Source: CAYGBW01 sp964348185 (lineage in GTDB: Bacteria; Desulfobacterota; BSN033; WVXP01). Taken from it: a stretch of 62,981 bases of DNA. Location of the stretch: the NCBI GenBank assembly GCA_964348185.1, contig CAYGBW010000003.1, positions 1 to 62,981 of the forward strand, read 5' to 3'. The position numbers were made by a program, and so were the translations under genes. The notes under the pieces are model-generated. The model searched no databases. It was not told where the DNA came from and worked only from the letters and a program-made list of their open reading frames with translations. Shown piece by piece: positions 53,558-62,619 of this stretch (its first letter is position 1; each line of letters begins with the position of its first letter).

Positions 53558-54814
53558 CTATCCCTCCTTTACCCCCCTGTCCTTTCGATATTCCTTGATG
53601 AGGGTTTTCATCCTCTTGGCCAGGAATTCCGTTTCATACACCTTTTCACTCCCATAGATCTCGACCCGTGCCGGCAAATCCTTCGTCCCTTCCCGTAGGA
53701 TCTCCAGAGACTCCCTCTCCTTATTGCCGCAAAGCAACAGCACGACGGGAAATCCCGGTTTATCCATCAGTTCCTCCCTGAGGGCTTTCACCACCCCATG
53801 GGCGTGGTGCCACTGCTCTTGATTTGCCACGATGAATCCGCCGAGCATATAGCCCTCGATGCCGGCCTGTGACAGGATCACTTTGGCTGCCCGGTAGACT
53901 TTTGCTGCGGTGGGATTTCCACTGGTATCGGCGTAGTTGGCGATCTTCAACCCCTGTCGATTCAAGGCGTCCACTCCCAGAATGGCGCCACCCCCTCCTA
54001 TTCCATGGTAGCCCACAACGCCCTGCTCCTTGATTTCGGGGATCATTTGTGCGATGTAACAGGTTCCCCGGAGATCCCCCTCCTCGATTTGCCAGGCTAT
54101 CTTGTCCAGTTCCGTAGGAGGCGTGGAGGCCTCGCGGGCCACGTCGATTCCGAGCTCGGGATGGCGGAATACCGATGAGTCGTCGATAGCCATCCGGCAA
54201 TCCGCGGCGTATACCTTCCCATCCTTAGTCAAGACGAGGGGGTTAATCTCGGCCGTCCGAGAGTTGTACCCCTTAGACGTTTCATACAAGCCGAGTATGG
54301 TTTGGGCAATGGCTGGGAGGAGTTTGGTCGGGACCTTCAACTTGATGGCCAGATTGAGAGCATCGTAGAAGCGGAGACCCCGAATGACATCCACGCTCAT
54401 CTGGGCGATCTTTTCCGCAGGCACCTCTTCGATGTCCACGCCTCCTTCCGTGCTGAACATAACAACGGGAGCTCGGACCTCCCTTGAGGCATCGATGATC
54501 ACCCCAGCGTAGAACTCCCTATCGATATCGAGTTTTTCCTCGACGAGTACCCTTTCCACCGTGAGGCTCTTAATCTCAGACCCCAGGAGTTGACTGGCAA
54601 CCTTTTCGGCTTCTTCCGGGCTTTGAGCGAACTGGATGCCCCCTGCCTTTCCCCGTCCCCCAGCCCAGATCTGCGATTTAATGGCGACGGGTTTGCCCAC
54701 CTTCTCCGCGATCTTCTTCGCTTCCTGGGGAGTGGTCGCAACCTCTCCCTCAGGGATCGGCACCTTGGCCTTTTTGAGCAACTCTTTCCCCTGATATTCG
54801 AATAATCGAGCCAT
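53558..54814 (-). CDS. sucC: Succinate-CoA ligase beta subunit-like protein
   Basis: The 418-residue protein begins MARLFEYQGKELLKKAKVPIPEG, with an ATP-grasp domain (VAIKSQIWAGGRGKAGGI, residues 45-62; EINPLVLTKDGKVYAAD near 195) and a CoA-ligase domain (GGGAILGVDALNRQGLKIANYADTSGNP near 275). It is about 30 residues longer than E. coli SucC, mainly at the C-terminus. With SucD it should couple succinyl-CoA cleavage to ATP or GTP formation. AGGAGGTAATC precedes the ATG. Confidence 0.92.
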   Translation of the reverse strand: MARLFEYQGKELLKKAKVPIPEGEVATTPQEAKKIAEKVGKPVAIKSQIWAGGRGKAGGIQFAQSPEEAEKVASQLLGSEIKSLTVERVLVEEKLDIDREFYAGVIIDASREVRAPVVMFSTEGGVDIEEVPAEKIAQMSVDVIRGLRFYDALNLAIKLKVPTKLLPAIAQTILGLYETSKGYNSRTAEINPLVLTKDGKVYAADCRMAIDDSSVFRHPELGIDVAREASTPPTELDKIAWQIEEGDLRGTCYIAQMIPEIKEQGVVGYHGIGGGGAILGVDALNRQGLKIANYADTSGNPTAAKVYRAAKVILSQAGIEGYMLGGFIVANQEQWHHAHGVVKALREELMDKPGFPVVLLLCGNKERESLEILREGTKDLPARVEIYGSEKVYETEFLAKRMKTLIKEYRKDRGVKEG

Positions 54815-55149
54815 GATTACCTCCTAGGGACCTCCTCATCAGTTTCAGGCTTTTGTTACGACTGCTCGGTTGGTCAATGTTTTCGGTCGATTTACCACAT
54901 TGCTCGTATAACTGTACCAGACATATCTCCAGGGGGTCAAAGCTTTTCTCGGAATGCTCTTGTCTTGATAGAAAAGAAGCAAACGTTATGTTGTCCCTCT
55001 GCTTGAACATCCTAGCAAGAGGTTTTATGCTCAGGAATTGATGACTCTCGTTAAGGGACAAAATGGTGCTCAGGACTTTGATACAGTCGGTGAAGGTCGG
55101 TTGGAAAGCGAAGGGTTGAGATTCGTTGATCTATGGGAAGAATCACGCG

Positions 55150-55178
55150 TTGACTTCTGACAATACCCCTGATAGATT
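55150..55178 (+). promoter_or_regulatory. Candidate kor operon promoter
   Basis: TTGACT (55150-55155) and TAGATT (55173-55178) are 17 bp apart, 72 bp before the ferredoxin-like gene. The 435-bp divergent gap 54815-55249 contains no gene. Confidence 0.4.
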
Positions 55179-55249
55179 ATTCCCCTGCACCCGTCAAGAA
55201 TAGCTCTGTCAAAACGGGCAACGGCCAGTAGGGATAGGGACCGAGAGTT

Positions 55250-55510
55250 TTGGAGACACCGGTTTTGAAACGCTATATGATTTTCGTAAATGAAGCGAAT
55301 TGTAAGGGGTGCGGGATATGTGTCTACTTCTGTCCCAGGGAAGCCGTAAAGCTTTCAGAAGAGTTCAATGACAAAGGCCGGAACGTACCGGTTCCATCAG
55401 ATATGGAGAGATGTTCGGGCTGTCGTCTTTGCGAGTTATACTGTCCGGATTTTGCGATCGCAATCCAGGACATCGGTACACCTGGAGGCACGGGCCGAGA
55501 GAACAGATAA
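55250..55510 (+). CDS. korD: Ferredoxin-like delta subunit of 2-oxoacid:ferredoxin oxidoreductase
   Basis: The 86-residue protein (TTG start; ATG at 55277 possible) has two full cluster motifs: CKGCGICVYFCP and CSGCRLCELYCP. This is a 2[4Fe-4S] ferredoxin of the PorD/KorD type, which passes electrons from the catalytic subunits to external ferredoxin. It is the first gene of the kor cluster, 115 bp upstream of korA. Confidence 0.88.
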   Translation: METPVLKRYMIFVNEANCKGCGICVYFCPREAVKLSEEFNDKGRNVPVPSDMERCSGCRLCELYCPDFAIAIQDIGTPGGTGRENR

Positions 55511-55625
55511 CCGGTGGGGTGGAGAAAAGCGTTTCATCCCTCTCAATTCCCATGGCCAAACCGAATCGAGAAAGTGTAGCTCCCATGAAGACGAATAGAA
55601 ACCAGGTTTTGGTGTGAGGTGAGCC

Positions 55626-56780
55626 TTGTTGGGCAAGAGGGTCAGGACCGGCACATTTTTTATGCAAGGCAACGAGGCCTGCTCTGAAGGAGCCATCGCG
55701 GCCGGTTGTAACTTGTTTGCAGGATATCCCATAACGCCTGCCACAGAGATCTCCGAGCTTATGGCCAGACGGCTTCCGGAGGTTGGGGGGATATACGTTC
55801 AGGGAGAAGACGAGCTTGCCTCTCTTGGAGTGGTGTTGGGGGCATCGGCGGGTGGGTGGAAAGCTATGACCGCAACCTCAGGAAATGGCATATGCCTGAT
55901 GCAGGAGGAGATCGGCTATGCGGCAATGGCGGAGATCCCGTGTGTAATTTTGGATGCCCAGAGAGTCGGGCCAGGAACGGGAGCGGCAACGAAGAGCATG
56001 CAGGGTGATGTTTACCAGGTAAGATACGGAAGTAATGCAGATTATTCTATTATTGCACTTGCTCCGAATTCGCCCCTGGAGATGTTTGACCTCACCATTG
56101 AGGCCTTCAACTACTCGGAGGCTTATAGGACCCCTGTGATTATTCTATCGGACGAAATCGTTAGCCACATGCGTGAAAGGGTAACCATTCCTGCACCCGA
56201 GAAGATCAAGCTCATCAATAGGAAAAAGCCCAATGTGCCCCCAGAAGATTTCGTTCCCTTTCAGGCAGATAGCCCCACAGGAGTCCCTCCAATGCCCTCA
56301 TTCGGGGACGGCTATGCGCTCCCCGTCTCGAGTTTCACGCGGACAGAGACGGGCAGGCCTGCCACGGATTCCCAAACCCATGCCCGGTTGGTTCAGAGGC
56401 TCTGGGATAAGATTGAAAAAAATGCGGACTCTATAGTCAGGGTTGAATCCGAGGGACTGGAGGATGCTGAAGTCGCAATTGTCTGCTATGGAAGCGTCGC
56501 CAGGGTGGCAAAGGACGCGACGAGGAGGCTGAGGTCTGAAGGTATGAGAGTCGCTTTCTTGAGACTCATCACCCTTTGGCCATTTCCTGATAGACGGGTC
56601 GAAGAAGTTGCAAAGCACGTGAAGGCACTTTTCGTTCCTGAGATGAACCTGGGAAAAATAGTCCGTGAAGTGGAGCGGTCAGCCGGGAAGTATGCTGAGG
56701 TCTTCCCTATTCCCAAACCCGGGGTAGACATCCATACGCCCGAGGAGATTCAGAAAATGGTTCGGAGTCTTTTTCCGTGA
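55626..56780 (+). CDS. korA: 2-oxoacid:ferredoxin oxidoreductase alpha subunit
   Basis: The 384-residue protein starts at one of two adjacent TTG codons (55626/55629) behind GAGGTGA. It has the pyrimidine-binding domain typical of KorA/PorA: GNEACSEGAIAAGCNLFAGYPITPATEI, then QGEDELASLGVVLGASAGG, then RVGPGTGAATKSMQGDVYQVRYG. The C-terminal transketolase-C-like domain includes RLITLWPFPDRRV. Length and gene order suggest a 2-oxoglutarate or branched 2-oxoacid enzyme rather than pyruvate. Confidence 0.92.
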   Translation: MLGKRVRTGTFFMQGNEACSEGAIAAGCNLFAGYPITPATEISELMARRLPEVGGIYVQGEDELASLGVVLGASAGGWKAMTATSGNGICLMQEEIGYAAMAEIPCVILDAQRVGPGTGAATKSMQGDVYQVRYGSNADYSIIALAPNSPLEMFDLTIEAFNYSEAYRTPVIILSDEIVSHMRERVTIPAPEKIKLINRKKPNVPPEDFVPFQADSPTGVPPMPSFGDGYALPVSSFTRTETGRPATDSQTHARLVQRLWDKIEKNADSIVRVESEGLEDAEVAIVCYGSVARVAKDATRRLRSEGMRVAFLRLITLWPFPDRRVEEVAKHVKALFVPEMNLGKIVREVERSAGKYAEVFPIPKPGVDIHTPEEIQKMVRSLFP

Positions 56781-57631
56781 GCGATATTGATGCAAAGGGT
56801 CAGGGCTTGGTGAGGCATCCTGCCTTAAAACATTTCAGAGAGGATAGCCCCGGGACCCCTCATTTGTGGTGTCCAGGTTGTGGCATCGGCCAGGTGTGGC
56901 ACTATACCATCAAGGCCATAGAGGAACTGGGACTTGATGAGGATAAGGTGCTATGGGTTGGGGGAAGCGGCTGTACCGGGAGAATGTGTACCTATTGGCA
57001 CAAAGACTTCTTCCATACGTTGCATGGGAGAGCTCTTCCCTTTGCCACAGGGGTGAAACTGGCAAGGCCGGAGCTTACCGTTCTGGTCCACAGTGGCGAT
57101 GGCGAGTGCGTTGCCATAGGGGGAAACCATCTGATTCATGCAGCAAGGCGAAATGTGGATCTCAACCTCATTGCCATCAATAACTTCAATTATGGGATGA
57201 CCGGTGGACAGTTTTCACCCACAACACCCACAAACGTCTATACTCCAACCTCCCCCTACAAGAATGTGGAGGCCCCATTTGATCTTTCGGGTCTGATGCG
57301 GGAGGCAGGTGCGACGTATATCGCACGGTGGACCGTATTCCATGCCAGACAAGTCATCACCGCAATAAAGAAAGGCATCGAGAATAAGGGGTTCAGCTTC
57401 ATAGAGATACTCTCTCAATGCCCGACTCAGTACGGCCGAAGGAACAAGCTCGGTAACGCATTCGAAATGATGGAGTGGCTTAGAGGGAATGCCGTTACGA
57501 AGGACAAGGCCGAAAAGATGTCACCCAAGGAACGGGAAGGCAAATTCCTGATCGGTGAGCTTTACAGCGCCACAAGGCCTGAGTTCTCCGAATGCATGAG
57601 AGGCTTGGCTGGTGAGGCCTCCCAGGATTGA
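56777..57631 (+). CDS. korB: 2-oxoacid:ferredoxin oxidoreductase beta subunit
   Basis: The GTG start at 56777 overlaps the korA stop. The 284-residue protein has the cluster-associated CPGCGIGQVWH (C32, C35), WVGGSGCTGRM, and the thiamine-diphosphate motif HSGDGECVAIGGNHLIHAARR with NNFNYGMTGGQFSPTTP. It contains the active-site cofactor. The substrate, probably 2-oxoglutarate, gives succinyl-CoA, CO2 and reduced ferredoxin. Confidence 0.93.
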   Translation: MSDIDAKGQGLVRHPALKHFREDSPGTPHLWCPGCGIGQVWHYTIKAIEELGLDEDKVLWVGGSGCTGRMCTYWHKDFFHTLHGRALPFATGVKLARPELTVLVHSGDGECVAIGGNHLIHAARRNVDLNLIAINNFNYGMTGGQFSPTTPTNVYTPTSPYKNVEAPFDLSGLMREAGATYIARWTVFHARQVITAIKKGIENKGFSFIEILSQCPTQYGRRNKLGNAFEMMEWLRGNAVTKDKAEKMSPKEREGKFLIGELYSATRPEFSECMRGLAGEASQD

Positions 57632-57706
57632 GGGAGTCTCTCAAGATCGCAGATCCATCAGAGCATTCCTCGGAGCTGTGGGTGTTTTTCCGAGAGAAGG
57701 AGAGGT

Positions 57707-58267
57707 GTGCTAACATTGGCAAGACATGAGGTTCGAATAGCAGGCTATGGAGGTCAGGGGGTGATTTTGAGCGGTATTGTGCTGGGGACTGCAGCGGCAA
57801 TATATGGGGGCCGGTTCTGCACCCAGGTACAATCGTATGGGCCTGAGGCCAGGGGAGGGGCCTGCAAAAGCGAAGTTGTCATAGCTGATGAGGAGATATT
57901 TTCTCCAGTCGTCACGGCCCCTGATTTCTTGGTTGTTATGTCTCAAGAGGCTCTGGACAAGTATGTTTCAGATCTTCGTGATGGAGGTACTCTCATAGCG
58001 GATGAAGACTTGGTGAGAAACATTCCAGAGAGAGAGGACATTCATGTTTACAGGGTCCCGGTGGCCAGGGTAGCCAATAGGAAACTGGGAAATCGAATGT
58101 TCACCAATATCGTCATGCTTGGGGCTTTCGCAGGCATTACGGGTATTGTTTCCAAAGACGAAATGCGGGAGGCCGTGAAGAACACTGTCCCAAAGCCAAC
58201 GGTTGATAGGAACCTGACGGCCCTAGAGGAAGGGTTGACCTTAGCAAAGGAAGCAAAATCGGAGTGA
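57707..58267 (+). CDS. korC: 2-oxoacid:ferredoxin oxidoreductase gamma subunit
   Basis: The GTG at 57707 follows AAGGAGAG. The 186-residue protein has the CoA-binding gamma domain: VRIAGYGGQGVILSGIVLG, SYGPEARGGACKSEVVIAD, and LGAFAGITGIVSKDEM. It completes a four-subunit DABC enzyme. It is 75 bp after korB. Confidence 0.92.
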   Translation: MLTLARHEVRIAGYGGQGVILSGIVLGTAAAIYGGRFCTQVQSYGPEARGGACKSEVVIADEEIFSPVVTAPDFLVVMSQEALDKYVSDLRDGGTLIADEDLVRNIPEREDIHVYRVPVARVANRKLGNRMFTNIVMLGAFAGITGIVSKDEMREAVKNTVPKPTVDRNLTALEEGLTLAKEAKSE

Positions 58268-58414
58268 CTGGGTCGCAGTGAGCCATGCCTGGTTCGCATC
58301 TTAACCTTTATAAAGCGAATTCGCGACTTCCTTGAGCCCTCATGGGGTTTACCCCCCCCGGGGGGCGAGTTTCGGGAACGAGGATCTTTCATGAAAGAGA
58401 CAGGAATGACCTCT

Positions 58415-58816
58415 TTACGGCTCTGACAGCTCGAAAGGAATGCCATTTAATGCACTCGGCATAGCAAAAGCGATCTTTTTCCCCCGTAAGCCTAACCGGG
58501 GTTTCTGGTCAGCCATCTCCACCCCTCGATGCTTCAGTCTTTCAATATCGACTTCAATCTCATCGGTTAGGAGAGAGAAATGATGAATGGCGTCTCCTCT
58601 TTCCTTAACAAACCGCGCAAACTCACCGTCCTCGCTACAGTCTTGAAGCAGTTCAAGCGCAACCCCTCCCAAATCGACCAGTGCAAATTTCATCTTCTCT
58701 TCTTGATTATCTCGAACTTGAGGGATCGGAATGTCAAGCGCTTTTGAAATGGCGGCAAGGCTTTTTTCAATGTCTCTGACCGCAATGCCTATATGTCCGA
58801 TACCTTTGATCATCAT
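58415..58816 (-). CDS. mce: Methylmalonyl-CoA epimerase-like VOC protein
   Basis: The 133-residue protein has two glyoxalase-type half-domains with metal ligands H8 (GIGHIGIAV), E55 (VALELLQ), H78/H79 (DAIHHFSL) and E129 (IPFELSEP). PSALNGIPFEL replaces the more typical P(K)DxxGVLIEL, so the substrate could differ. Epimerisation of methylmalonyl-CoA links to succinyl-CoA, fitting the nearby Kor and SucCD genes. It converges with korC. Confidence 0.82.
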   Translation of the reverse strand: MMIKGIGHIGIAVRDIEKSLAAISKALDIPIPQVRDNQEEKMKFALVDLGGVALELLQDCSEDGEFARFVKERGDAIHHFSLLTDEIEVDIERLKHRGVEMADQKPRLGLRGKKIAFAMPSALNGIPFELSEP

Positions 58817-58917
58817 CGCCTCCGCGGGTTATGTCTCTTCTGACTCCAGTAGAATGAAGGATCCTATGCGCGGCGACGTTATTGTTTGCGCACAATTCTT
58901 GGGCAAAGAGGAATCCT

Positions 58918-59004
58918 TTCCCGTAGGGGCGGGCTTTATGCCCGCCCGTGGGGGCGCTTTTGATACCGCTTTTCGGGCGGGCATAAAGCCCGCCCCTACG
59001 GGAA
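58918..59004. repeat. 87-bp perfect inverted repeat
   Basis: Two perfectly complementary 31-base arms (58918-58948 and 58974-59004) flank a 25-base loop. Each arm is itself partly palindromic (GGGCGGGC-TTTAT-GCCCGCCC). It lies in the 482-bp gap 58817-59298, which otherwise holds no gene. The form is that of a REP/MITE-like intergenic repeat, able to make a very stable hairpin on either strand. Confidence 0.85.
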
Positions 59005-59298
59005 GAAGTCGGCTCATTTGGATCATCCGCAGATACTCTTGTCGCTATGTCTTAGATGATGTGAGGGTATTATCATTCTATTCCTTTTGTCAATATCCTG
59101 ATGGTCTCCTTACGGGGGCGTACTGCTCTTCAAGCTGATTTAGCTGGTAGGGGGGGGTAGAGGGGATTGTGGGCCGAATCCAGCAGATCATCCTGCCATT
59201 TAGCAAGCATGAACCGACAAAAGATGTTATAAATATAGACCCTGTGGCGGGTATGTCTTGTTTGGACGACACTCTTCTGAACGTAAGGACAGGGACCG

Positions 59299-60468
59299 TT
59301 GACTCCTCCAGTTCCTTTGAGGCAGATTTTCCTTCTCGTCGCCATCTCTTATCTGAACTTCCTGTCACGAATCGTTCTTGCACCCTTGCTCCCCGTTGTT
59401 CGAGTTGAATTTGGTTTGGGGCACGGTGAGGCGGGATCCCTGTTTCTCTTTGCGAGCATCGGGTACTGTGCAGGGCTTTTTGGGTCCACGTTCATTTCTT
59501 CCCAACTGAACCACCGGCGGACGATCCTTTTGTCGGCTTTTGCGGTCGGGGGCTCAATCGTGGCGACGTCAAGAGCAGCCTCGGTTCTCTGGATGGATGC
59601 AGGGCTCTTGCTTGTTGGCGCTGCCGGGGGATTGTATTTGCCATCTGGAATCGCCATGTTAGCTGAGATGATTAGCAAAAAACACTGGGGGAAAGCCATG
59701 GCCATTCACGAAGTGGCCCCAAATCTCGGTCTGTTTACGGCTCCCCTGTTCGCTGAGTTCTTGCTAAGGTGGGTCGGTTGGCGGGATGTCCTTGGCCTAT
59801 TAGGGGTTTCGTCGATCGTCATGGGGGTTTTGTTTTTGCTCCTCGTTCGGGGAGGAAGTCAAAAGGGAGAGCCTCCCCATCCCAAGGCAATGGAGAAGGT
59901 ATTGGGGAAACCTTCCTTCTGGATCATGGCAGCCGTGTTTGTCCTGCTCCTTGGTGCAGAGATGGGCGTCTACACCATGCTGCCCCTCTTTCTCGTCGAT
60001 GAACTGAGGTTTGGCAGAGAATTGGCAAACACACTCATCGGTCTGACCCGGGGGTTTATTGTGGTGATTGTTTTTTTCTCGGGCGTGATCGCAGATCGGA
60101 TCGGCCACCAGAAAGCCATGGTTTTGTTCCTGGCCATGACCGGAGCCCTAACCCTCATGCTCGGGGTTCTCCATGGCCCCTTTGCCACAACGGCATTGAT
60201 GTTCCTTCAGGCAGCTTTTTTGGCCTGTGTGTTCCCCGCGGCTCTGGCCGTGGTTTCACTGATTTTTCCCTCCGATCTTCAGGGATTGGCGGTCTCATTC
60301 TTGGTACTCATCGGATTTCTCTTGGGAGGGGGGGCTATACCCCCCGGTATCGGATACCTGGCAGATGCATCATCCTTTTCCTTCGGCTTCGCCCTTATGG
60401 GCATCCTGATTTTGACTTTCCAGCCCGTGTTGTTGTACCTTAGACCTGGTTCCCATCTCGATGAATGA
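59299..60468 (+). CDS. MFS transporter
   Basis: The 389-residue protein (TTG start) has 12 predicted membrane helices in two halves. The N-terminal half has LSRIVLAPLLPVVRVEFGL and the loop LNHRRTILLSAFAVGG; the centre has a cytoplasmic loop around GGSQKGEPPHPKAM; the second half contains GVIADRIGHQKAMV, a motif-A-like loop. The transported compound is unknown. No clear functional neighbour is present. Confidence 0.88.
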   Translation: MTPPVPLRQIFLLVAISYLNFLSRIVLAPLLPVVRVEFGLGHGEAGSLFLFASIGYCAGLFGSTFISSQLNHRRTILLSAFAVGGSIVATSRAASVLWMDAGLLLVGAAGGLYLPSGIAMLAEMISKKHWGKAMAIHEVAPNLGLFTAPLFAEFLLRWVGWRDVLGLLGVSSIVMGVLFLLLVRGGSQKGEPPHPKAMEKVLGKPSFWIMAAVFVLLLGAEMGVYTMLPLFLVDELRFGRELANTLIGLTRGFIVVIVFFSGVIADRIGHQKAMVLFLAMTGALTLMLGVLHGPFATTALMFLQAAFLACVFPAALAVVSLIFPSDLQGLAVSFLVLIGFLLGGGAIPPGIGYLADASSFSFGFALMGILILTFQPVLLYLRPGSHLDE

Positions 60469-60668
60469 TTGTAGTCGAGAACGATCGTCTCCATCGCATC
60501 AACCAGCGGAGTGGAACCCTGGAAGAACTGGCCTATCTTGCAAGGGGAAGGGACCTTCTGGCCATCAGCGACGAGGTGTACGATCGGTTGTTGTTCGATG
60601 GGCTCAACCACGAAAGCTTGCAGGACGTTGAAAGACAACAGACTGGTAACTATCGATCCTTCGACTAA
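60465..60668 (+). pseudogene. Fragment of a class I aminotransferase
   Basis: A frame starting inside the end of the MFS gene reads RSGTLEELAYLARGRDLLAI, SDEVYDRLLFDGLNHESL. This matches the centre of fold-I aminotransferases (EELxxLAxLAREKDLLVISDEVYDxLxYDG), including the Asp/Tyr of the PLP pocket. The N-terminal domain and lysine region are missing, so it is a fragment about 45 residues long. Confidence 0.65.
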
Positions 60669-60841
60669 TGGGGGAAAACAGATTATGGGACGGTGAGTTC
60701 CCTGATCGCACCTGGGTCTTGATTAAGGAATGATGATCAACTTAAACTTAAGAACAAAGCGGGATCCGATCTACCGGTCCCGCGCTAAGGGAGTCCGTTT
60801 CTACTGGGGTGCCGCAAAAAATCCAGAGGGGAGGATCAACC

Positions 60842-61045
60842 ATGGCCGATAAGTCGAGACGAGTCATTCGAAAGCTTGCATGTCCCGAGGGGAGGGGGGA
60901 GGCGTCTCTTCTCGTCGAATGGGAGATTGAAAAGGGGAGGAAAACCCTTCGGAGCATCGATTGTGATAATCCCTTGCTGAGGGATTACAGTGGTGAGAAT
61001 TGTGACTGGCAATGCTGGGAGAAAATCTCCAGGGGAAAGCCGTAG
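60842..61045 (+). CDS. Small cysteine-containing protein of unknown function
   Basis: The ATG at 60842 follows GGGGAGGAT and gives 67 residues; upstream codons back to 60809 are not needed. The sequence has four Cys (C13, then three in the C-terminal part: IDCDNP, NCDWQCWEKIS). I do not recognise a named family. The charged, compact form and DCDNPLLRDY...CDWQCW pattern suggest a metal-binding or redox-structured small protein. It is transcribed alone between fragments. Confidence 0.65.
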   Translation: MADKSRRVIRKLACPEGRGEASLLVEWEIEKGRKTLRSIDCDNPLLRDYSGENCDWQCWEKISRGKP

Positions 61046-61199
61046 GATAGGGCGGCAGGGATCGGCTTGCAAGAGTGCATACGCATTTAGCGAGCAGGGG
61101 TCACCATTCAGTTTCGGGATGAAGGCCCTGAGCGCGTGTCTTGCTTCGGTAATCCGATTCGTTAGCGTCTTTCGTTCTGACTCTGCTGACGCCAGGCAG

Positions 61200-61982
61200 C
61201 TATCTCTCGTCGTGCAGAATCCTTGGCCCTGTAGGGACGTCCAAACCCTCGCGGTTGAAGTGAAGGGTCGGGACCGCCAGTTCTGTGTTTTCTTTTTTTG
61301 CTGCGGCATCGGTCAATCGTTGACGGTATCCTGACTTGTGGTGCCACCGACTCCCTTTGGAATATGAATAGACGGGCTTGTAGAACCCTTCTGGATACTG
61401 TCGAGCTTCCCACAAACCCCTATTCATGGTGGGATCGAGGATATAGACCTTTCCGTTGAGATAGTAAACGACCCAGGCATGATTCATGGGTTTATCGATC
61501 CGATGCCTCCCGACAACCAGCCTCACATTCTCAAACCCCAGCCGGATGAGGGTGGCATAGAGCCAAACGGCTATGTCCTCGCAGTCTCCAGCGCCTCTGG
61601 CTTCGGTCTCTTCTGGCAGTTGCCAGTAGTCCCTGGAGGATTCATCCACCCCGTGGAAATAGACCGGAGGGCCATCCGCCGTGTCGCCCCAGCCCCTTTC
61701 ATCAGGAACGTATTTGAACCTCCATGCGATCTTCAAGTATTGCTTCAAAACGCTGAGCTGATCTGAGGGGTCTGATGTCTGAGATATCGCACTGCTTTGA
61801 GGGTACCCCGGCTTTTCTCTCTCAAGATACGTTTGAATCCGTCGATACCGGGAATCGAAGGGGGTGACAGATGTCACGACTCCAACATAGTCGTACTCCG
61901 CGGCCGTCGCTTCCCCACAGAGGGGGAGTCCCCATGTCGCGACCAGAAAGAGAACCAAGAGAATTCTCGCAACCCTCAACAT
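61200..61982 (-). CDS. Secreted transglutaminase-like cysteine protease
   Basis: The ATG at 61982 follows GGAGGAAG and gives 260 residues with a signal peptide (ARILLVLFLVATWGLPLCG, cleavage near ATAAEY). The transglutaminase-like domain has C134 in GAGDCEDIA, H168 in MNHAWVVYY and D183 in YILDPTM, a complete catalytic triad. It resembles bacterial transglutaminase-like cysteine proteinases (BTLCP, LapG-like), which trim periplasmic or surface adhesins under cyclic-di-GMP control. A calcium site is not obvious. A substrate is not seen nearby. Confidence 0.83.
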   Translation of the reverse strand: MLRVARILLVLFLVATWGLPLCGEATAAEYDYVGVVTSVTPFDSRYRRIQTYLEREKPGYPQSSAISQTSDPSDQLSVLKQYLKIAWRFKYVPDERGWGDTADGPPVYFHGVDESSRDYWQLPEETEARGAGDCEDIAVWLYATLIRLGFENVRLVVGRHRIDKPMNHAWVVYYLNGKVYILDPTMNRGLWEARQYPEGFYKPVYSYSKGSRWHHKSGYRQRLTDAAAKKENTELAVPTLHFNREGLDVPTGPRILHDER

Positions 61983-62396
61983 CTTCCTCCTATCCTCTCT
62001 CGACAAGGACGAAGAAATCCCCTCCGACCGGATGGGCCACTCGTGATCATACCTTCGGCAGTCCCGCTACCATGATCCCAGGCCAAGGATTTTGGGCCGG
62101 CGAGTTTGCGTCCTATCCTTTCAAATCGTTTGCCCTTGTCGGATATGTTTAGTCGGCTCTTCAAGCAAGGGTCGTGCCAGCGAAGGGCTCACATCAGCCC
62201 TGCGTTAAGCGCACAATCCCTAAACGTTTTTTGGATCCCTTGCCCCGAGGCGCTCATGGGCATAAAAAGACATTTTGTCCCCTCCCATTGGAAAGTTTTC
62301 ATGGGGGGGATATGCCAGATGTCCCTCATGAGCCGGAAAACCGCATCTTCAGGATATTGAGGGAGATGGGGGTTTCGAGAGGGACCCGGTGCGGGA
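61983..62396. other. Gene-free stretch
   Basis: No supported gene. Short frames (for example forward 62174-62437, which includes PDVPHEPENRIFRILREMG) may be further decayed coding sequence but cannot be assigned. Confidence 0.35.
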
Positions 62397-62534
62397 CTAG
62401 CCTCCCTTGCCCGGAATTAGCTTTTTACAGAGATTGAAGAGCCTGTCTCTGACAGGAGATGTATCGACGAGCTCGGAGCCAATGCTTAAGATCCCCCTGG
62501 GAATGAAGATCACAAAGACCATGAGCAGCAATCA
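62397..62534 (-). pseudogene. C-terminal fragment of a LivM-type permease
   Basis: A minus-strand frame reads LLLMVFVIFIPRGILSIGSE and ends LCKKLIPGKGG, stop. MVFVIFxPRGILG is the last helix of LivM permeases. Upstream the frame is interrupted by a stop, so only the end of the gene survives. Confidence 0.55.
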
Positions 62535-62619
62535 TCTACGGCGATTAGTCCGCCAAACCGCTTCTTCTGGTTTTTGACAACCAACCGGTCCGTCCATCCT
62601 CCGATGTCCCGCTGAAGCG

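Noticed and set aside
58310..58375. GC-rich CCCCCCCCGGGGGG stretch as terminator for korC
   Set aside because: There is no T-tract on either side and the stem is only a homopolymer run.
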